A stretch of 64,000 nt of DNA from Terriglobia bacterium (GCA_020073345.1 JAIQFI010000019.1:33676-97675); one strand, 5' to 3'; counted from the stretch's first letter, positions 17,815 through 26,440 are shown. Notes: a model not told the origin generated them from the letters alone. Made by a program: numbers and translations.

Positions 17815-18858
17815 CTACCTCGCTTTGCTGGACATGCCGTCTTCATAACTGCTCCAGCCCGAGAGCATGCCGTAGGGCACATCGTGCTGCACAGCTTCCA
17901 CGCGGCGGAGCTTGCCGCCTTCGATCTTGTACATCTCGAAGGCCGCGATTGAGGTCGGGCGGCTCGGACCCGCGGTAATTTCGCGGCCGTCGGCCAGCTT
18001 GAAGGTCGCGTACTTGCCCGCGGGCTCGTCGGCCTCCGCGATAACCAAGGCCAGGCCGCGCTCGCGGTCGACAGCCACGAAGCGGCGGTCGCGGACGCGC
18101 CGGACGAAGTTGAAGTAGCCGAGCTTGAACTGCTCCGCGCATCCCATCGCCGTGATGTTGATCTGCAGACCCTGGGGCTTGGGCGGCGCCGGAGGCGGCT
18201 GATTCCCGCGCCCTCCGCGGCCGGGAGCCGGCGGCGGAGTCATCTGGGCGACTGCGTCCGGATTGTTCGTCGTCTGGACGCCGTTCTGAACGCGCTGGCA
18301 GTCGTCGGCGAAGGGAGGCATTCTCTTCCCGTCGTTCTTTTCGAGTGCGGACAGATACAGGTCGGCGATCCGCACCAGTTCCGCTCGCGCCGCCCTTTGA
18401 GCCGCCGGAATCGCCTCCAGGAACACGGAATTGGGCGCGCCCCACTTTTCGAGGTTTGTGGCGGCTAGCGCGTCCCGCACCACGAGATTCTCGATTTCGG
18501 AAACCTGCCGGTTCTCGATCTTTAACCGCACCGCGAGGATCACCGGATTCGGCATGGGAGCATTTGCTTCCCGCATGGTGCCGATGAAAGCCACCTGCCC
18601 GGCTTCAGGCTCACTGACAAAAAGTCGGTACGTTCCTTTGGCGAGCGCCGTCCGCCAGAACCCGTCGCCGGGATCCAGGCGCACGCCATCTTCGGTGTTT
18701 TTCACTCGCGCGGTCATCGGTAACGCCTTCGGATTGTGCGCGATCAACGCGTCCATGTACTGATCGACGAAGTTTTCCAGGCACGCGCGGTCGCAGGCGC
18801 TCTGCGCCCATCCCGGGGCAGCGAACAACACGGCGAGCGCGGCCAGTTTGTGACTCAT
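17815..18858 (-). CDS. Secreted DUF8021-like protein, copy B
   Basis: 347 residues with signal peptide (LAALAVLFAAPGWAQ). The mature start CDRACLENFVDQYMDAL, followed by DGFWRTA and a long beta-rich domain, is shared with the protein at 19410-20408; a second similar half starts near residue 175 (ELVRIADLYLSAL, PFADDCQRVQNG) and ends DVPYGMLSGWSSYEDG. I take this to be two NTF2-like domains, resembling DUF8021 proteins. A Pro/Gly linker (PPPAPGRGGRGNQPPPAPP) is inserted in the second. Function unknown. It starts 1 base after the cupin gene ends. Confidence 0.7.
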   Translation of the reverse strand: MSHKLAALAVLFAAPGWAQSACDRACLENFVDQYMDALIAHNPKALPMTARVKNTEDGVRLDPGDGFWRTALAKGTYRLFVSEPEAGQVAFIGTMREANAPMPNPVILAVRLKIENRQVSEIENLVVRDALAATNLEKWGAPNSVFLEAIPAAQRAARAELVRIADLYLSALEKNDGKRMPPFADDCQRVQNGVQTTNNPDAVAQMTPPPAPGRGGRGNQPPPAPPKPQGLQINITAMGCAEQFKLGYFNFVRRVRDRRFVAVDRERGLALVIAEADEPAGKYATFKLADGREITAGPSRPTSIAAFEMYKIEGGKLRRVEAVQHDVPYGMLSGWSSYEDGMSSKAR

Positions 18859-18859
18859 G

Positions 18860-19405
18860 CTATTTCAGCTCCGTGATGATGGCGTGCTGTTTTCCGCGGA
18901 TCAGGGTTTCCGTATGAGTCCGGTCGCGCAGGTTAAATCGAATCATAAAGGGCTTGTACGGGTTCACGGTCTTCTCCCCACTGGGCGTGGTGGACTGGAG
19001 ATCGCCGTCCTCCAGATAGAACACCACCACATCTTTGTCGTGGAAGTGCATCGGCGTCGCGACGCCCGGTGTCCAGGTGTAATCCCAAACAACGAAACGG
19101 GCGTGTTCGAGGAGCTTCTTGCTGCCCGGTCGCGGGAATGCCAGCGGATAACCCGATTTATTGGGAAGTGGTTCAACCTTGAAATCCTTCAGGCCGATCA
19201 GAATTCCCTTGCCTACCGCCCTAGGCGCAGTGCCTTTTGCAAAGAACGCCGTAAGGCCCAGGTTGGAAACCCACACGGAGTCGTAAGGCAAGGAGTCCAC
19301 CGCACCTTCCAGCGCGCGGACCTGCACACGTTCGTTGTCGATCGCGGGTGGCGCCGGTGGCGCTTGAAAACTCAGTAAAGTGAGAGCCAGAATTGCGAGT
19401 GTCAT
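18860..19405 (-). CDS. Secreted cupin-like protein
   Basis: 181 residues with a short signal peptide (LAILALTLLSFQ). The C-terminal half is cupin-like: GVATPMHFHDKDVVVFYLEDG carries the HxH...E/D metal-ligand pattern of motif 1 and TETLIRGKQHAIITEL resembles the closing strands. The N-terminal 80 residues are also beta-rich and could be a second, degenerate barrel. It sits between the two DUF8021-like paralogues, 4 bases after one and 1 base before the other, so it belongs to the same functional set. Confidence 0.75.
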   Translation of the reverse strand: MTLAILALTLLSFQAPPAPPAIDNERVQVRALEGAVDSLPYDSVWVSNLGLTAFFAKGTAPRAVGKGILIGLKDFKVEPLPNKSGYPLAFPRPGSKKLLEHARFVVWDYTWTPGVATPMHFHDKDVVVFYLEDGDLQSTTPSGEKTVNPYKPFMIRFNLRDRTHTETLIRGKQHAIITELK

Positions 19406-19409
19406 ATGG

Positions 19410-20408
19410 TTACTGCTTAGCGATGTCGCGGCCGCGGTCGCTCAACCCGTCTTCCCACGAACTCCAGCCGGCGTTCATCCCATAAGGAGATCGCTCCATG
19501 ATGGCTTCGATCTGATGGATTTGGCCCTTCCGAAGCTGAAACAGCTCCACGATCTGCCAGGTCCAGGGCTGCTGCGGACCGGCGGTGACCTTGCGGCCGT
19601 CGGGCGTTTCGAAGTTGCGCGTATCGCCGGCGGAATGATCGAAGAAGCAAAAACTGAACACCAAGCCGCGTTCTGGATCCACCGCTACATATCGGCGATC
19701 ATGAATGCGCGTCACAAAGTGAATCAATCCGCTCTTGAACTGCTCCATGCAGCTCCAATTGCCGGAATAACCGGTTGCTGTCTTGGGATCGGGTCTCTGC
19801 TTGCCCTGCGCAACCGGCTGGTTGGTGCTGAAGCTCCCGTTCTCGATCCGGTTGCAGTCGTCGGCGAACGGATAGTCGCCCTTGCCGTCATTCTTTTGCA
19901 TACCGGAAAAATACATGTTGGCCGTCTTCACCAGCTCTTCCCGCGTCATGCGCTCAGCGGGCGGGACGACGTCGGTCCACTTGTAGCCGATCCGCTCGAA
20001 CCCCGCGGCGGAGTTCGGGCTGCGTTGCACAAAGTGCTCGGCCTCGGTGATCTGGTTGTTGCGGATCTTCAGGCGCAGCCCGATCACAGCGCCCACATTC
20101 CCTTCGGTGATGCTGCCGAGGAACGCCACTTGCTGCGCCTCAACATCCGCAACGAAGAGACGGTACGCGCCCTTGGCGGTCATGGTGTTCCACAGGCCGT
20201 CGCCAAGTTCCAGGCGCTGGCCGTTCTCGGTAAACTTCACGCCGCGCGCGAACGGGGCTTTGGTGGGATCGTGGGCGATCATCGCATCCAGATACTTATC
20301 AACAAAAGGTTCCAGGCACGCGCGGTCGCAGCGGACCGGCGTCGCCTTGGGTTGGCCGAACGCGGTCGCGGCGAGCGCGATTACGACAACGAAAAATTTG
20401 GCAGACAT
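19410..20408 (-). CDS. Secreted DUF8021-like protein, copy A
   Basis: 332 residues from the ATG at 20408, preceded by AGGA; an upstream ATG at 20417 is possible and the open frame runs further without support. Signal peptide KFFVVVIALAATAFGQ, then CDRACLEPFVDKYLDAM, FTENGQRLELGDGLW and an NTF2-like fold pattern, repeated after about residue 165 (ELVKTANMYFSGM, PFADDCNRIENG), ending SPYGMNAGWSSWEDG. Clearly a paralogue of 17815-18858. The invariant cysteines (CDRAC and DDC, plus a Cys in WSCMEQFK) suggest disulfides. Function unknown; it follows the aldonate dehydratase gene by 19 bases. Confidence 0.75.
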   Translation of the reverse strand: MSAKFFVVVIALAATAFGQPKATPVRCDRACLEPFVDKYLDAMIAHDPTKAPFARGVKFTENGQRLELGDGLWNTMTAKGAYRLFVADVEAQQVAFLGSITEGNVGAVIGLRLKIRNNQITEAEHFVQRSPNSAAGFERIGYKWTDVVPPAERMTREELVKTANMYFSGMQKNDGKGDYPFADDCNRIENGSFSTNQPVAQGKQRPDPKTATGYSGNWSCMEQFKSGLIHFVTRIHDRRYVAVDPERGLVFSFCFFDHSAGDTRNFETPDGRKVTAGPQQPWTWQIVELFQLRKGQIHQIEAIMERSPYGMNAGWSSWEDGLSDRGRDIAKQ

Positions 20409-20427
20409 CAGCGTCATCCTATCAGAG

Positions 20428-22146
20428 CTAGTGGCTTTCGCGCGGGATTCCCGCGCCGCGGCAGCCGACCAGAAAATCGAGATCGGCCCCCTGGTCCGCC
20501 TGTAACACGTGGTCGATGTAAAGCCGCTGGTAGCCACCAGTCCACGTGTCGGGCGCCGGCTTCCAGTCGGCCCGACGCCGGTTCAGTTCGTCATCTGACA
20601 CTCTCAGTTCCAGCTTGCGCGTATCGATATCCAACTCGATTTCGTCTCCGTTTTGAACCACCGCCAGAATGCCGCCCGCGGCCGATTCGGGCGATACATG
20701 CAGCACAACGGTTCCGTAAGCCGTGCCACTCATGCGAGCATCTGAAATTCGCACCAGGTCGGTGATCCCACGCGCCAGCAATTTCGGCGGCAGGGGCATG
20801 TTCCCGACCTCGGGCATTCCCGGATAACCCTTGGGCCCCGCGCCCTTCAACACCATCACCGACGTTTCGTCGATTTCGAGATCAGGCCGATCGATGCGCG
20901 CCTTGAAATCCTCGATGCTTTCGAACACCACCGCGCGTCCGCGATGTTTGAGCAAGCTCGGCGTCGCCGCCGAAGGCTTGATCACAGCCCCATTGGGCGC
21001 CAGGTTGCCACGTACTACGGCCAGCCCGGCACGCTCTCGGATAGGTTTCGCGCGTTCGTGGATCACTTCGCGATTCCAGCATGGTGCGTCGGCGGTATTG
21101 TCGCCCATGGTCTTGCCGTTCACCGTAAGCGCGTCCCGGTGGATCACATCCGCCAGTTCGCGCACCACCGCCGGAACGCCCCCCGCGTAGTAAAAATCTT
21201 CCATCAGGAATTTGCCCGACGGCTGGATGTCCACCAGCAGAGGAAGATCGTGACCCACGCGATCGAAATCGTCGAGCGTCAGCGGCACGCCCACGCGCCC
21301 CGCGATCGCCAACATGTGCAGCACGAAATTGCTCGACCCGCCGATGGCTGCATTCACGCGAATCGCATTCTCAAACGCTTGGCGCGTGAGGATGCGCGAA
21401 ATCCGCAGATCCTCGTGAACCATCTCGACAATCCGCCGCCCGGCCTGCTGCGCTAATACATACCGCCTAGAGTCAACAGCGGGTATCGCGGCGTTGTGCG
21501 GCAGGCCCATGCCGAGTGCTTCCACCATGCTGGCCATGGTCGATGCAGTGCCCATGGTCATGCAGTGGCCCGCCGATCGTGACATGCACGCCTCGGCTTC
21601 GAAGAAATCGGCGATCTTCATCTTGCCCGCGCGCACGTCCTCGCTCATCTGCCACACGCCGGTACCCGAACCGATCCGTTCGCCATGAAAGTTACCGTTG
21701 AGCATCGGCCCACCCGAGACCACGATGGCGGGCACATCGCAGCTCGCCGCGCCCATCAGCAGCGATGGAGTGGTTTTGTCGCAGCCACATAACAGCACTA
21801 CACCATCAATGGGATTGCCGCGAATCGATTCCTCCACGTCCATGCTGGCCAGATTGCGGAACAGCATCGCCGTGGGGCGAATGTTGGTCTCCCCCAGCGA
21901 CATCACTGGGAATTCCAGGGGAAATCCGCCGGCTTCGTACACGCCGCGCTTGACCCGATCGGCCACCTGCCGCAGGTGCGCATTGCACGGAGTCAGCTCG
22001 GAGAAAGTGTTGCAGATGCCGATGACCGGCCGGCCATCAAAGAGATCAGGCGGGAAACCCTGATTCTTCATCCAGGAACGATGAATGAACCCGTCGCGGT
22101 CCTGGAGGCCGAACCAGTGAGTAGAACGAAGTTTAGACTTGGACAC
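20428..22146 (-). CDS. IlvD/Edd-family sugar acid dehydratase, probably L-arabinonate/D-xylonate type
   Basis: 572 residues from a GTG at 22146 that overlaps the stop of the upstream gene by one base. The WFGLQDRDGFIHRSWMKNQG opening is characteristic of the pentonate dehydratase branch rather than amino-acid IlvD. Cys54, Cys122 and Cys195 lie where the [2Fe-2S] ligands are in L-arabinonate dehydratase; Lys124 (CGCDKTTP) matches the carbamoylated, Mg-binding lysine; and Ser473 (ARMSGTAYG) the catalytic serine. It dehydrates an aldonate to a 2-keto-3-deoxy acid. Exact sugar not determined. It sits in an operon with secreted proteins and opposite a sugar-acid-like MFS transporter. Confidence 0.88.
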   Translation of the reverse strand: MSKSKLRSTHWFGLQDRDGFIHRSWMKNQGFPPDLFDGRPVIGICNTFSELTPCNAHLRQVADRVKRGVYEAGGFPLEFPVMSLGETNIRPTAMLFRNLASMDVEESIRGNPIDGVVLLCGCDKTTPSLLMGAASCDVPAIVVSGGPMLNGNFHGERIGSGTGVWQMSEDVRAGKMKIADFFEAEACMSRSAGHCMTMGTASTMASMVEALGMGLPHNAAIPAVDSRRYVLAQQAGRRIVEMVHEDLRISRILTRQAFENAIRVNAAIGGSSNFVLHMLAIAGRVGVPLTLDDFDRVGHDLPLLVDIQPSGKFLMEDFYYAGGVPAVVRELADVIHRDALTVNGKTMGDNTADAPCWNREVIHERAKPIRERAGLAVVRGNLAPNGAVIKPSAATPSLLKHRGRAVVFESIEDFKARIDRPDLEIDETSVMVLKGAGPKGYPGMPEVGNMPLPPKLLARGITDLVRISDARMSGTAYGTVVLHVSPESAAGGILAVVQNGDEIELDIDTRKLELRVSDDELNRRRADWKPAPDTWTGGYQRLYIDHVLQADQGADLDFLVGCRGAGIPRESH

Positions 22147-23171
22147 TAACGGGAAGTATACGATTTACTGAACTTGTTCCGATTGTTTGTAACCGTGAAC
22201 TTGCCGTCGCTCGACACCGACGCCTTGATCCAGTTGCCCTTGTCCGCCGCACCCTCATCCAGGTTGGCGATCATATCGTCGGAGGTGTTGTGAGAAGCGT
22301 CGTTCATCGCACCCTTGTGGCCCTGCCAGATTCCCTCGATCCCCGGAATCTTGGCGATGGTCTCATAGCCGCCGTTGCTGAAACCCTTGCGCGCGCCGTT
22401 GTTCACCACCACCACTTGCGGCTTCACGGACCAGATCAGAGCGGGCGCGCCGGACTGGCCGTTCGAAAAACCATGATGCGTAGCCTGCATCAGTGTGACC
22501 TCGCCGACCTTGTTCACCGGGCAGCCGAGCATCATTTCCCGGTCCCAGGTGAGATCGCCCACGTCGAGGAACGTGAACTTTCCGTAGGTCAGCAGGAAGC
22601 CGGTGCTGCGCGAGTTCTCGGTGTTATCGGTGGGCTTGCGCTCGGCGCCATCACAGAGTTTGTTGACGAAGCCCTTGTTTATCGGCTCGGAGATCACTTC
22701 GCCGTTCGCGCTAACGACCGTGATATCCACGTTTCCGGCAAAGGGGATTTTGTTGCCCGGCTTCACGACGGTCCGCTTGCTCCCCGCTACCGCGAGATAG
22801 TCCAGCCACAGCGTCGCGCCCTTCTGCTGCGACGCTTCAATCGACTCGCCATGGTCCCAGATCTTGCGAATCGGCATCGCCTTCGACAGAGCCGCTAGGC
22901 CGCCCACGTGGTCGCCGTGAAAGTGCGTGATCACCAGGTTGTCGATCCTGGTCAGGCCCGCGGCCACCGCGGCCGCCTGTATCCGCTTGGCATCGCGGTC
23001 GTCGTTTCCCGGAAAGCCCGTGTCCACCAATAGCGATTCGCCCGAGGGCGCGATGATCAGCGTGGATGCGCCGCCCTCCACATCGATCCAATAGATGTCG
23101 AGGGTACGGGGCTGCGCGGTGAGTAGAACCGCCGCGGCAGTCCAGACAGAAAGAAGGCTTAGGGTGCGCAT
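22146..23171 (-). CDS. Secreted metallo-beta-lactamase-fold hydrolase
   Basis: 341 residues with signal peptide (LLSVWTAAAVLLTAQ). The zinc motif is HFHGDH (83-88), with an Asp/Gly-rich DTGFPGNDD segment before it and HHGFSNGQSG later, as in the ComEC/Rec2-like branch of the fold. Secreted stand-alone members are of uncertain substrate (lactones, phosphodiesters or others). It heads the minus-strand operon that continues into the aldonate dehydratase. A role in opening sugar lactones to aldonates would fit the neighbours but is a guess. Confidence 0.82.
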   Translation of the reverse strand: MRTLSLLSVWTAAAVLLTAQPRTLDIYWIDVEGGASTLIIAPSGESLLVDTGFPGNDDRDAKRIQAAAVAAGLTRIDNLVITHFHGDHVGGLAALSKAMPIRKIWDHGESIEASQQKGATLWLDYLAVAGSKRTVVKPGNKIPFAGNVDITVVSANGEVISEPINKGFVNKLCDGAERKPTDNTENSRSTGFLLTYGKFTFLDVGDLTWDREMMLGCPVNKVGEVTLMQATHHGFSNGQSGAPALIWSVKPQVVVVNNGARKGFSNGGYETIAKIPGIEGIWQGHKGAMNDASHNTSDDMIANLDEGAADKGNWIKASVSSDGKFTVTNNRNKFSKSYTSR

Positions 23172-23209
23172 TTCGCCAAAATACTATCACACGTGAGAAG
23201 ATCGAGCCT

Positions 23210-24502
23210 GTGTCTGCCACTGCCACCATGCGGCCCACGCGGGTTCGCTACTGGGTCCTGGTGTTCACCGTCATCCTGGCGGTCATCACCTACATCGACC
23301 GCGTGGCGATTTCATTCGCCTTGCCGTACATCGGCAAGGACCTTGATCTGAATTCGATCCAGAAGGGTTGGGTGCTGACGGCTTTCGCACTGGCCTACTC
23401 GCTGTTCGAAATCCCCGGCGGATTCCTGGGCGATCGGATGGGCCCCCGCCGCGTGATTCTCCGAATCGTGTTGTGGTGGTCGTTCTTCACTGCTGCCACC
23501 GGTTGGGCGTGGAACTATGCGTCTCTGGTGACGGCGCGATTCCTCTTCGGAGCCGGCGAGGCAGGCTGCTTCCCGAACCTAACCAAGATGTTCACGGTCT
23601 GGCTTCCGGATCGCGAACGCGTACGCGCCCAGGGATTGATGTGGATGAGCGCGCGGTGGGGAGGCGCGTTCACGCCTCCTCTGGCGGCGGCCGTCATCAC
23701 CTGGGTCGGATGGCGGCACGCTTTCGAGTTGTTCGCAGGATTAGGAGTGCTCTGGGCGCTCGCATTTTTCCTGTGGTATCGCGACAACCCGCTGGATAAT
23801 CCCAAGCTGAATGACGCCGAGCGCGAGCTTCTGCGCGGTTCTTATCGGCCCTCGGGCCATTCCGCTGGGCCGTGGCGAAAGCTGGTCAGCTCGGGACGCG
23901 TGTGGCTGCTGTGCTGGCAGTATTTCTTTTTGTCCTACGGCTGGTATTTCAACATCACCTGGCTGCCAACGTATCTGCGCGAAGCCCGCGGAATGGACGT
24001 GGCGCAGGCGGCCATGTTCGGCGTGCTCCCTTTATTTATGGGCGGATTGGGGAATCCCGTCAGCGTGTTCCTGGGTGAGCGCCTGCTCCGCTGGACCAAG
24101 AGCGTGGACCGTACCCGCCGTATTGTCGCCAGTTTGGGCTATACAGGCGCCTGCGCATGGCTGCTGGCCACCACCCATATACAGGATGCCCGAGCTGCCG
24201 TCATTTCGATTTCCCTGGCTAGCTTTTTCAACGATTTAGCCATGCCGCCCTCTTGGGCAGCCACGATGGACATGGGCGGTCGTTACGCCGGGACGCTGTC
24301 GGGTGCGATGAACAGTTGGGGAAACCTGGGTGGGGCTGTCGCCCCGGCCGTGATCGGCTACGTGCTTGCCTGGACCAATAACAACTGGAACGTCGCGTTT
24401 TATATTTCGGCAGTCCTTTACGCCGCGGCGATTCCCTGCTGGATTCTTTTGGACTCGGTAACCCCACTCGAAGTTGTGTCGCCCACCAAGCAAGGCTCTT
24501 GA
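23210..24502 (+). CDS. MFS transporter, anion:cation symporter type
   Basis: 430 residues with about twelve membrane segments. It starts at a GTG (23210); an ATG at 23228 is the alternative. The N-terminal YIDRVAISFALPYIGKDL and the GDRMGPRR loop are typical of the ACS branch, whose members carry hexuronates, galactonate and other organic anions. It diverges from the operon containing a pentonate/aldonate dehydratase with a 38-base gap, so uptake of the dehydratase substrate is a reasonable inference. Confidence 0.88.
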   Translation: MSATATMRPTRVRYWVLVFTVILAVITYIDRVAISFALPYIGKDLDLNSIQKGWVLTAFALAYSLFEIPGGFLGDRMGPRRVILRIVLWWSFFTAATGWAWNYASLVTARFLFGAGEAGCFPNLTKMFTVWLPDRERVRAQGLMWMSARWGGAFTPPLAAAVITWVGWRHAFELFAGLGVLWALAFFLWYRDNPLDNPKLNDAERELLRGSYRPSGHSAGPWRKLVSSGRVWLLCWQYFFLSYGWYFNITWLPTYLREARGMDVAQAAMFGVLPLFMGGLGNPVSVFLGERLLRWTKSVDRTRRIVASLGYTGACAWLLATTHIQDARAAVISISLASFFNDLAMPPSWAATMDMGGRYAGTLSGAMNSWGNLGGAVAPAVIGYVLAWTNNNWNVAFYISAVLYAAAIPCWILLDSVTPLEVVSPTKQGS

Positions 24503-24527
24503 CCCCTAACTCAGCGGCGTGTATGCT
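24499..24527 (+). promoter_or_regulatory. Probable sigma-70 promoter of the DUF6152 gene
   Basis: TTGACC (24499-24504), a 17-base spacer and TATGCT (24522-24527) stand about 60 bases upstream of the ATG at 24590. The -35 overlaps the last codons of the MFS gene. A GGAGG (24574-24578) precedes the start. Confidence 0.5.
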
Positions 24528-24589
24528 AGCATGTTGGGCGGGGCTTGTACCTACTCATATACCCAAAGTGGATGGAGGTTGTTTGCCAA

Positions 24590-25009
24590 ATGAAGGCTAA
24601 ATTGCTTGCTGTGATGGTTGCGGGACTAGGACTGTTTCTGTGCACTGTGCCCATGTTGGCGCATCACTCGTTTGCCGCCGAATATGATTCGGCCAAGCCT
24701 GTGACGCTGACTGGAACAGTGACCAACGTCGAGTGGATGAACCCTCACGCTCGTTTCTATATCGACGTGAAGGACGAAAAAGGCGAAGTGGCCAACTGGG
24801 AACTCGAGCTGGGGAGCCCCAACGGCCTGATGCGCCAGGGTTGGACGCGGAACTCGCTGAAGAAGGGTGACACGGTCACAATCACTGGATCGCTGGCGAA
24901 GGACGGCTCCAAGCTGGCCAATGCCCGCACGGTGAAGTTGGCCGACGGCCGCCAAGTCTTCGCCGGCTCCTCGGAGACCGAAGGCAAGGGCAAGGGTAAA
25001 GAGCAGTAA
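24590..25009 (+). CDS. DUF6152-like secreted protein
   Basis: 139 residues from the ATG at 24590 (GGAGG eleven bases upstream; ATG 24572 is possible). Signal peptide LLAVMVAGLGLFLCTVPMLA, then HHSFAAEYDSAKPVTLTGTV and VEWMNPHARFYID, the same layout as the protein at 10079-10447. The C-terminus is Lys/Gly rich (GKGKGKEQ). Probably a small periplasmic beta-barrel that may bind a metal through the leading His-His. It precedes the cytochrome gene by 134 bases. Function unknown. Confidence 0.78.
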   Translation: MKAKLLAVMVAGLGLFLCTVPMLAHHSFAAEYDSAKPVTLTGTVTNVEWMNPHARFYIDVKDEKGEVANWELELGSPNGLMRQGWTRNSLKKGDTVTITGSLAKDGSKLANARTVKLADGRQVFAGSSETEGKGKGKEQ

Positions 25010-25143
25010 GCGTTACAGTACATTTCAGACAACCTCAGCGGGATGAGCGGTTGCAGTCATGCTTCCGCTCATCTTGCATATGATTCGTCCGGCTGTTCAG
25101 TCCGGAGGGAATCAGTTATACCGCTCCCTGGGAGGGAAACACC

Positions 25144-26340
25144 ATGAAATTCTTGTCGAAGGCGGCTCTTGCGGCCGGTCTAATGGCTGTGATCGGACTG
25201 ACCGGCGTGAAGTTGCTCGGTCAGGCTGCGGCGCAGGGCAAGGCCGCTCAAGGGAAAGCTGCCACCCAGAGCAAGGCTGCGGATCAAGGCAAAGCCGCCG
25301 CTTCCGGGAAACCCACAGCCGCACAGTTCTTCAAGAACGTCACCACCCCCACGCTCGGCGCGCTTAGCCCGGACGATTTCATCCTGGCCATGGGAGTCCT
25401 TACCGACGACCTGGGCCTGGATTGCGCGGACTGTCACCCCGGCGCCGGCTCCGACAAGGCGGATTTTGTGATCGACACCCCGCAAAAGAAGACCGCGCGC
25501 AAGATGATTGAGATGTTGGGGAACATTAACAAGACCAACTTCGCGGGAGTGCAGATGGTGACCTGTTGGACATGTCATCATGGCCGCGAAATTCCTGCCA
25601 CCACCATCGCGCTGGATGCGGTCTACAGCAGTCCCAATTCGGAGAGAGATGACGTCATCCGAGCAGTGCCAGGGCAGTCCGCGGCTGCAATTTTCGACAA
25701 ATACATCGCGGCCTTGGGTGGAGCGCAACGGCTGGCCGGCCTGACAAGCTATATTGCGACCGGCAAGAGCGTGGGATACGAGGGGTTGGGCGGAGAGGGC
25801 GAATTCAACATCTACGCGAAGTCTCCGAACCAGAAAACCACCGAGATTAGTTACAAGGATCACCCCGAGCGCGGGACCAGCCTTTGGGCCTTCGACGGCC
25901 GCACGGGCTGGATCAAAACGCCACGCGGGCTGTTAGGCGAATACGAAGTGACGGGAACTGGTCTGGACGGCGTCCGATTCGACGCCCAGATGGCGTTCCC
26001 CGGACTGATCAAGACGCTCTTCACGAATTGGCGCGTGGGCCAAATGGAAAGCCTCGGGGATCGGGACTTCAACATTGTTCAGGGCGGCACCGCCAGAGGC
26101 CTGCTGGTTACGCTGTACTTCGACACCAAGACCAACCTTCTTTCGCGAATGATTATCTACACCTCGTCACCGATCGGACGCGCTCCGTCGCAAGTGGACT
26201 TCGCCGATTATCGAGACGTCGGAGGGATCAAGTTCCCGTTCGAAGAAACTTTCCTTTGGCTGGACGGAAGGTGGACAGCGAAGATTACCAGCGTGAAAAC
26301 GAACGTCGCGATCGACGCGGCGAAATTCGGCAAACCGTAA
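25144..26340 (+). CDS. Exported c-type cytochrome fused to a LolA-like domain
   Basis: 398 residues. After a signal/anchor segment there is an Ala/Lys/Gln-rich spacer (residues 28-56) made of repeated QGKAA units. The cytochrome part has CADCH (94-98) and CWTCH (141-145), with KKTARKMIEMLGNIN between, the pattern of the photosynthetic reaction-centre cytochrome subunit family, though this is very unlikely to be a phototroph. From about 175 a second domain begins (IFDKYIAALGGAQRLAGLTS), a lipoprotein-sorting-like beta half-barrel (WAFDGRTGWIKTP, LYFDTKTNLLSRM). The first part should carry electrons; the second may bind a hydrophobic ligand. Confidence 0.82.
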   Translation: MKFLSKAALAAGLMAVIGLTGVKLLGQAAAQGKAAQGKAATQSKAADQGKAAASGKPTAAQFFKNVTTPTLGALSPDDFILAMGVLTDDLGLDCADCHPGAGSDKADFVIDTPQKKTARKMIEMLGNINKTNFAGVQMVTCWTCHHGREIPATTIALDAVYSSPNSERDDVIRAVPGQSAAAIFDKYIAALGGAQRLAGLTSYIATGKSVGYEGLGGEGEFNIYAKSPNQKTTEISYKDHPERGTSLWAFDGRTGWIKTPRGLLGEYEVTGTGLDGVRFDAQMAFPGLIKTLFTNWRVGQMESLGDRDFNIVQGGTARGLLVTLYFDTKTNLLSRMIIYTSSPIGRAPSQVDFADYRDVGGIKFPFEETFLWLDGRWTAKITSVKTNVAIDAAKFGKP

Positions 26341-26363
26341 GCATACAATTTCTGGTTTCGTTA

Positions 26364-26410
26364 AACAGGGGGTTGAGGGCTTCGAAAGCCAACAACCTCC
26401 TGTTTTTCTT
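26364..26410 (+). terminator. Rho-independent terminator after the cytochrome gene
   Basis: A long hairpin: AACAGGGGGTTG (26364-26375) pairs with CAACCTCCTGTT (26393-26404) with one G-T wobble, and inside it GGCTT pairs with AAGCC. A T-rich tract (TTTCTTT) follows. It sits 23 bases after the stop at 26340. Confidence 0.85.
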
Positions 26411-26440
26411 TGAAAAACCACGGTCCAACCGGTGTATAAT
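26410..26440 (+). promoter_or_regulatory. Probable promoter of the GlcG/HbpS gene
   Basis: TTGAAA (26410-26415) and a perfect TATAAT (26435-26440) with a 19-base spacer, directly after the terminator and 55 bases before the start at 26495. AAGGAG precedes the ATG. Confidence 0.5.

Noticed and set aside
19380..20765. A 461-codon open frame on the plus strand
   Set aside because: Antisense to the DUF8021-like gene and the end of the dehydratase; no signal peptide, motif or ribosome binding site.
25225..25312. CRISPR-like repeats
   Set aside because: The repeats are short codons for Lys/Ala/Gln in frame within a gene, without unique spacers. No CRISPR array was seen in the window.
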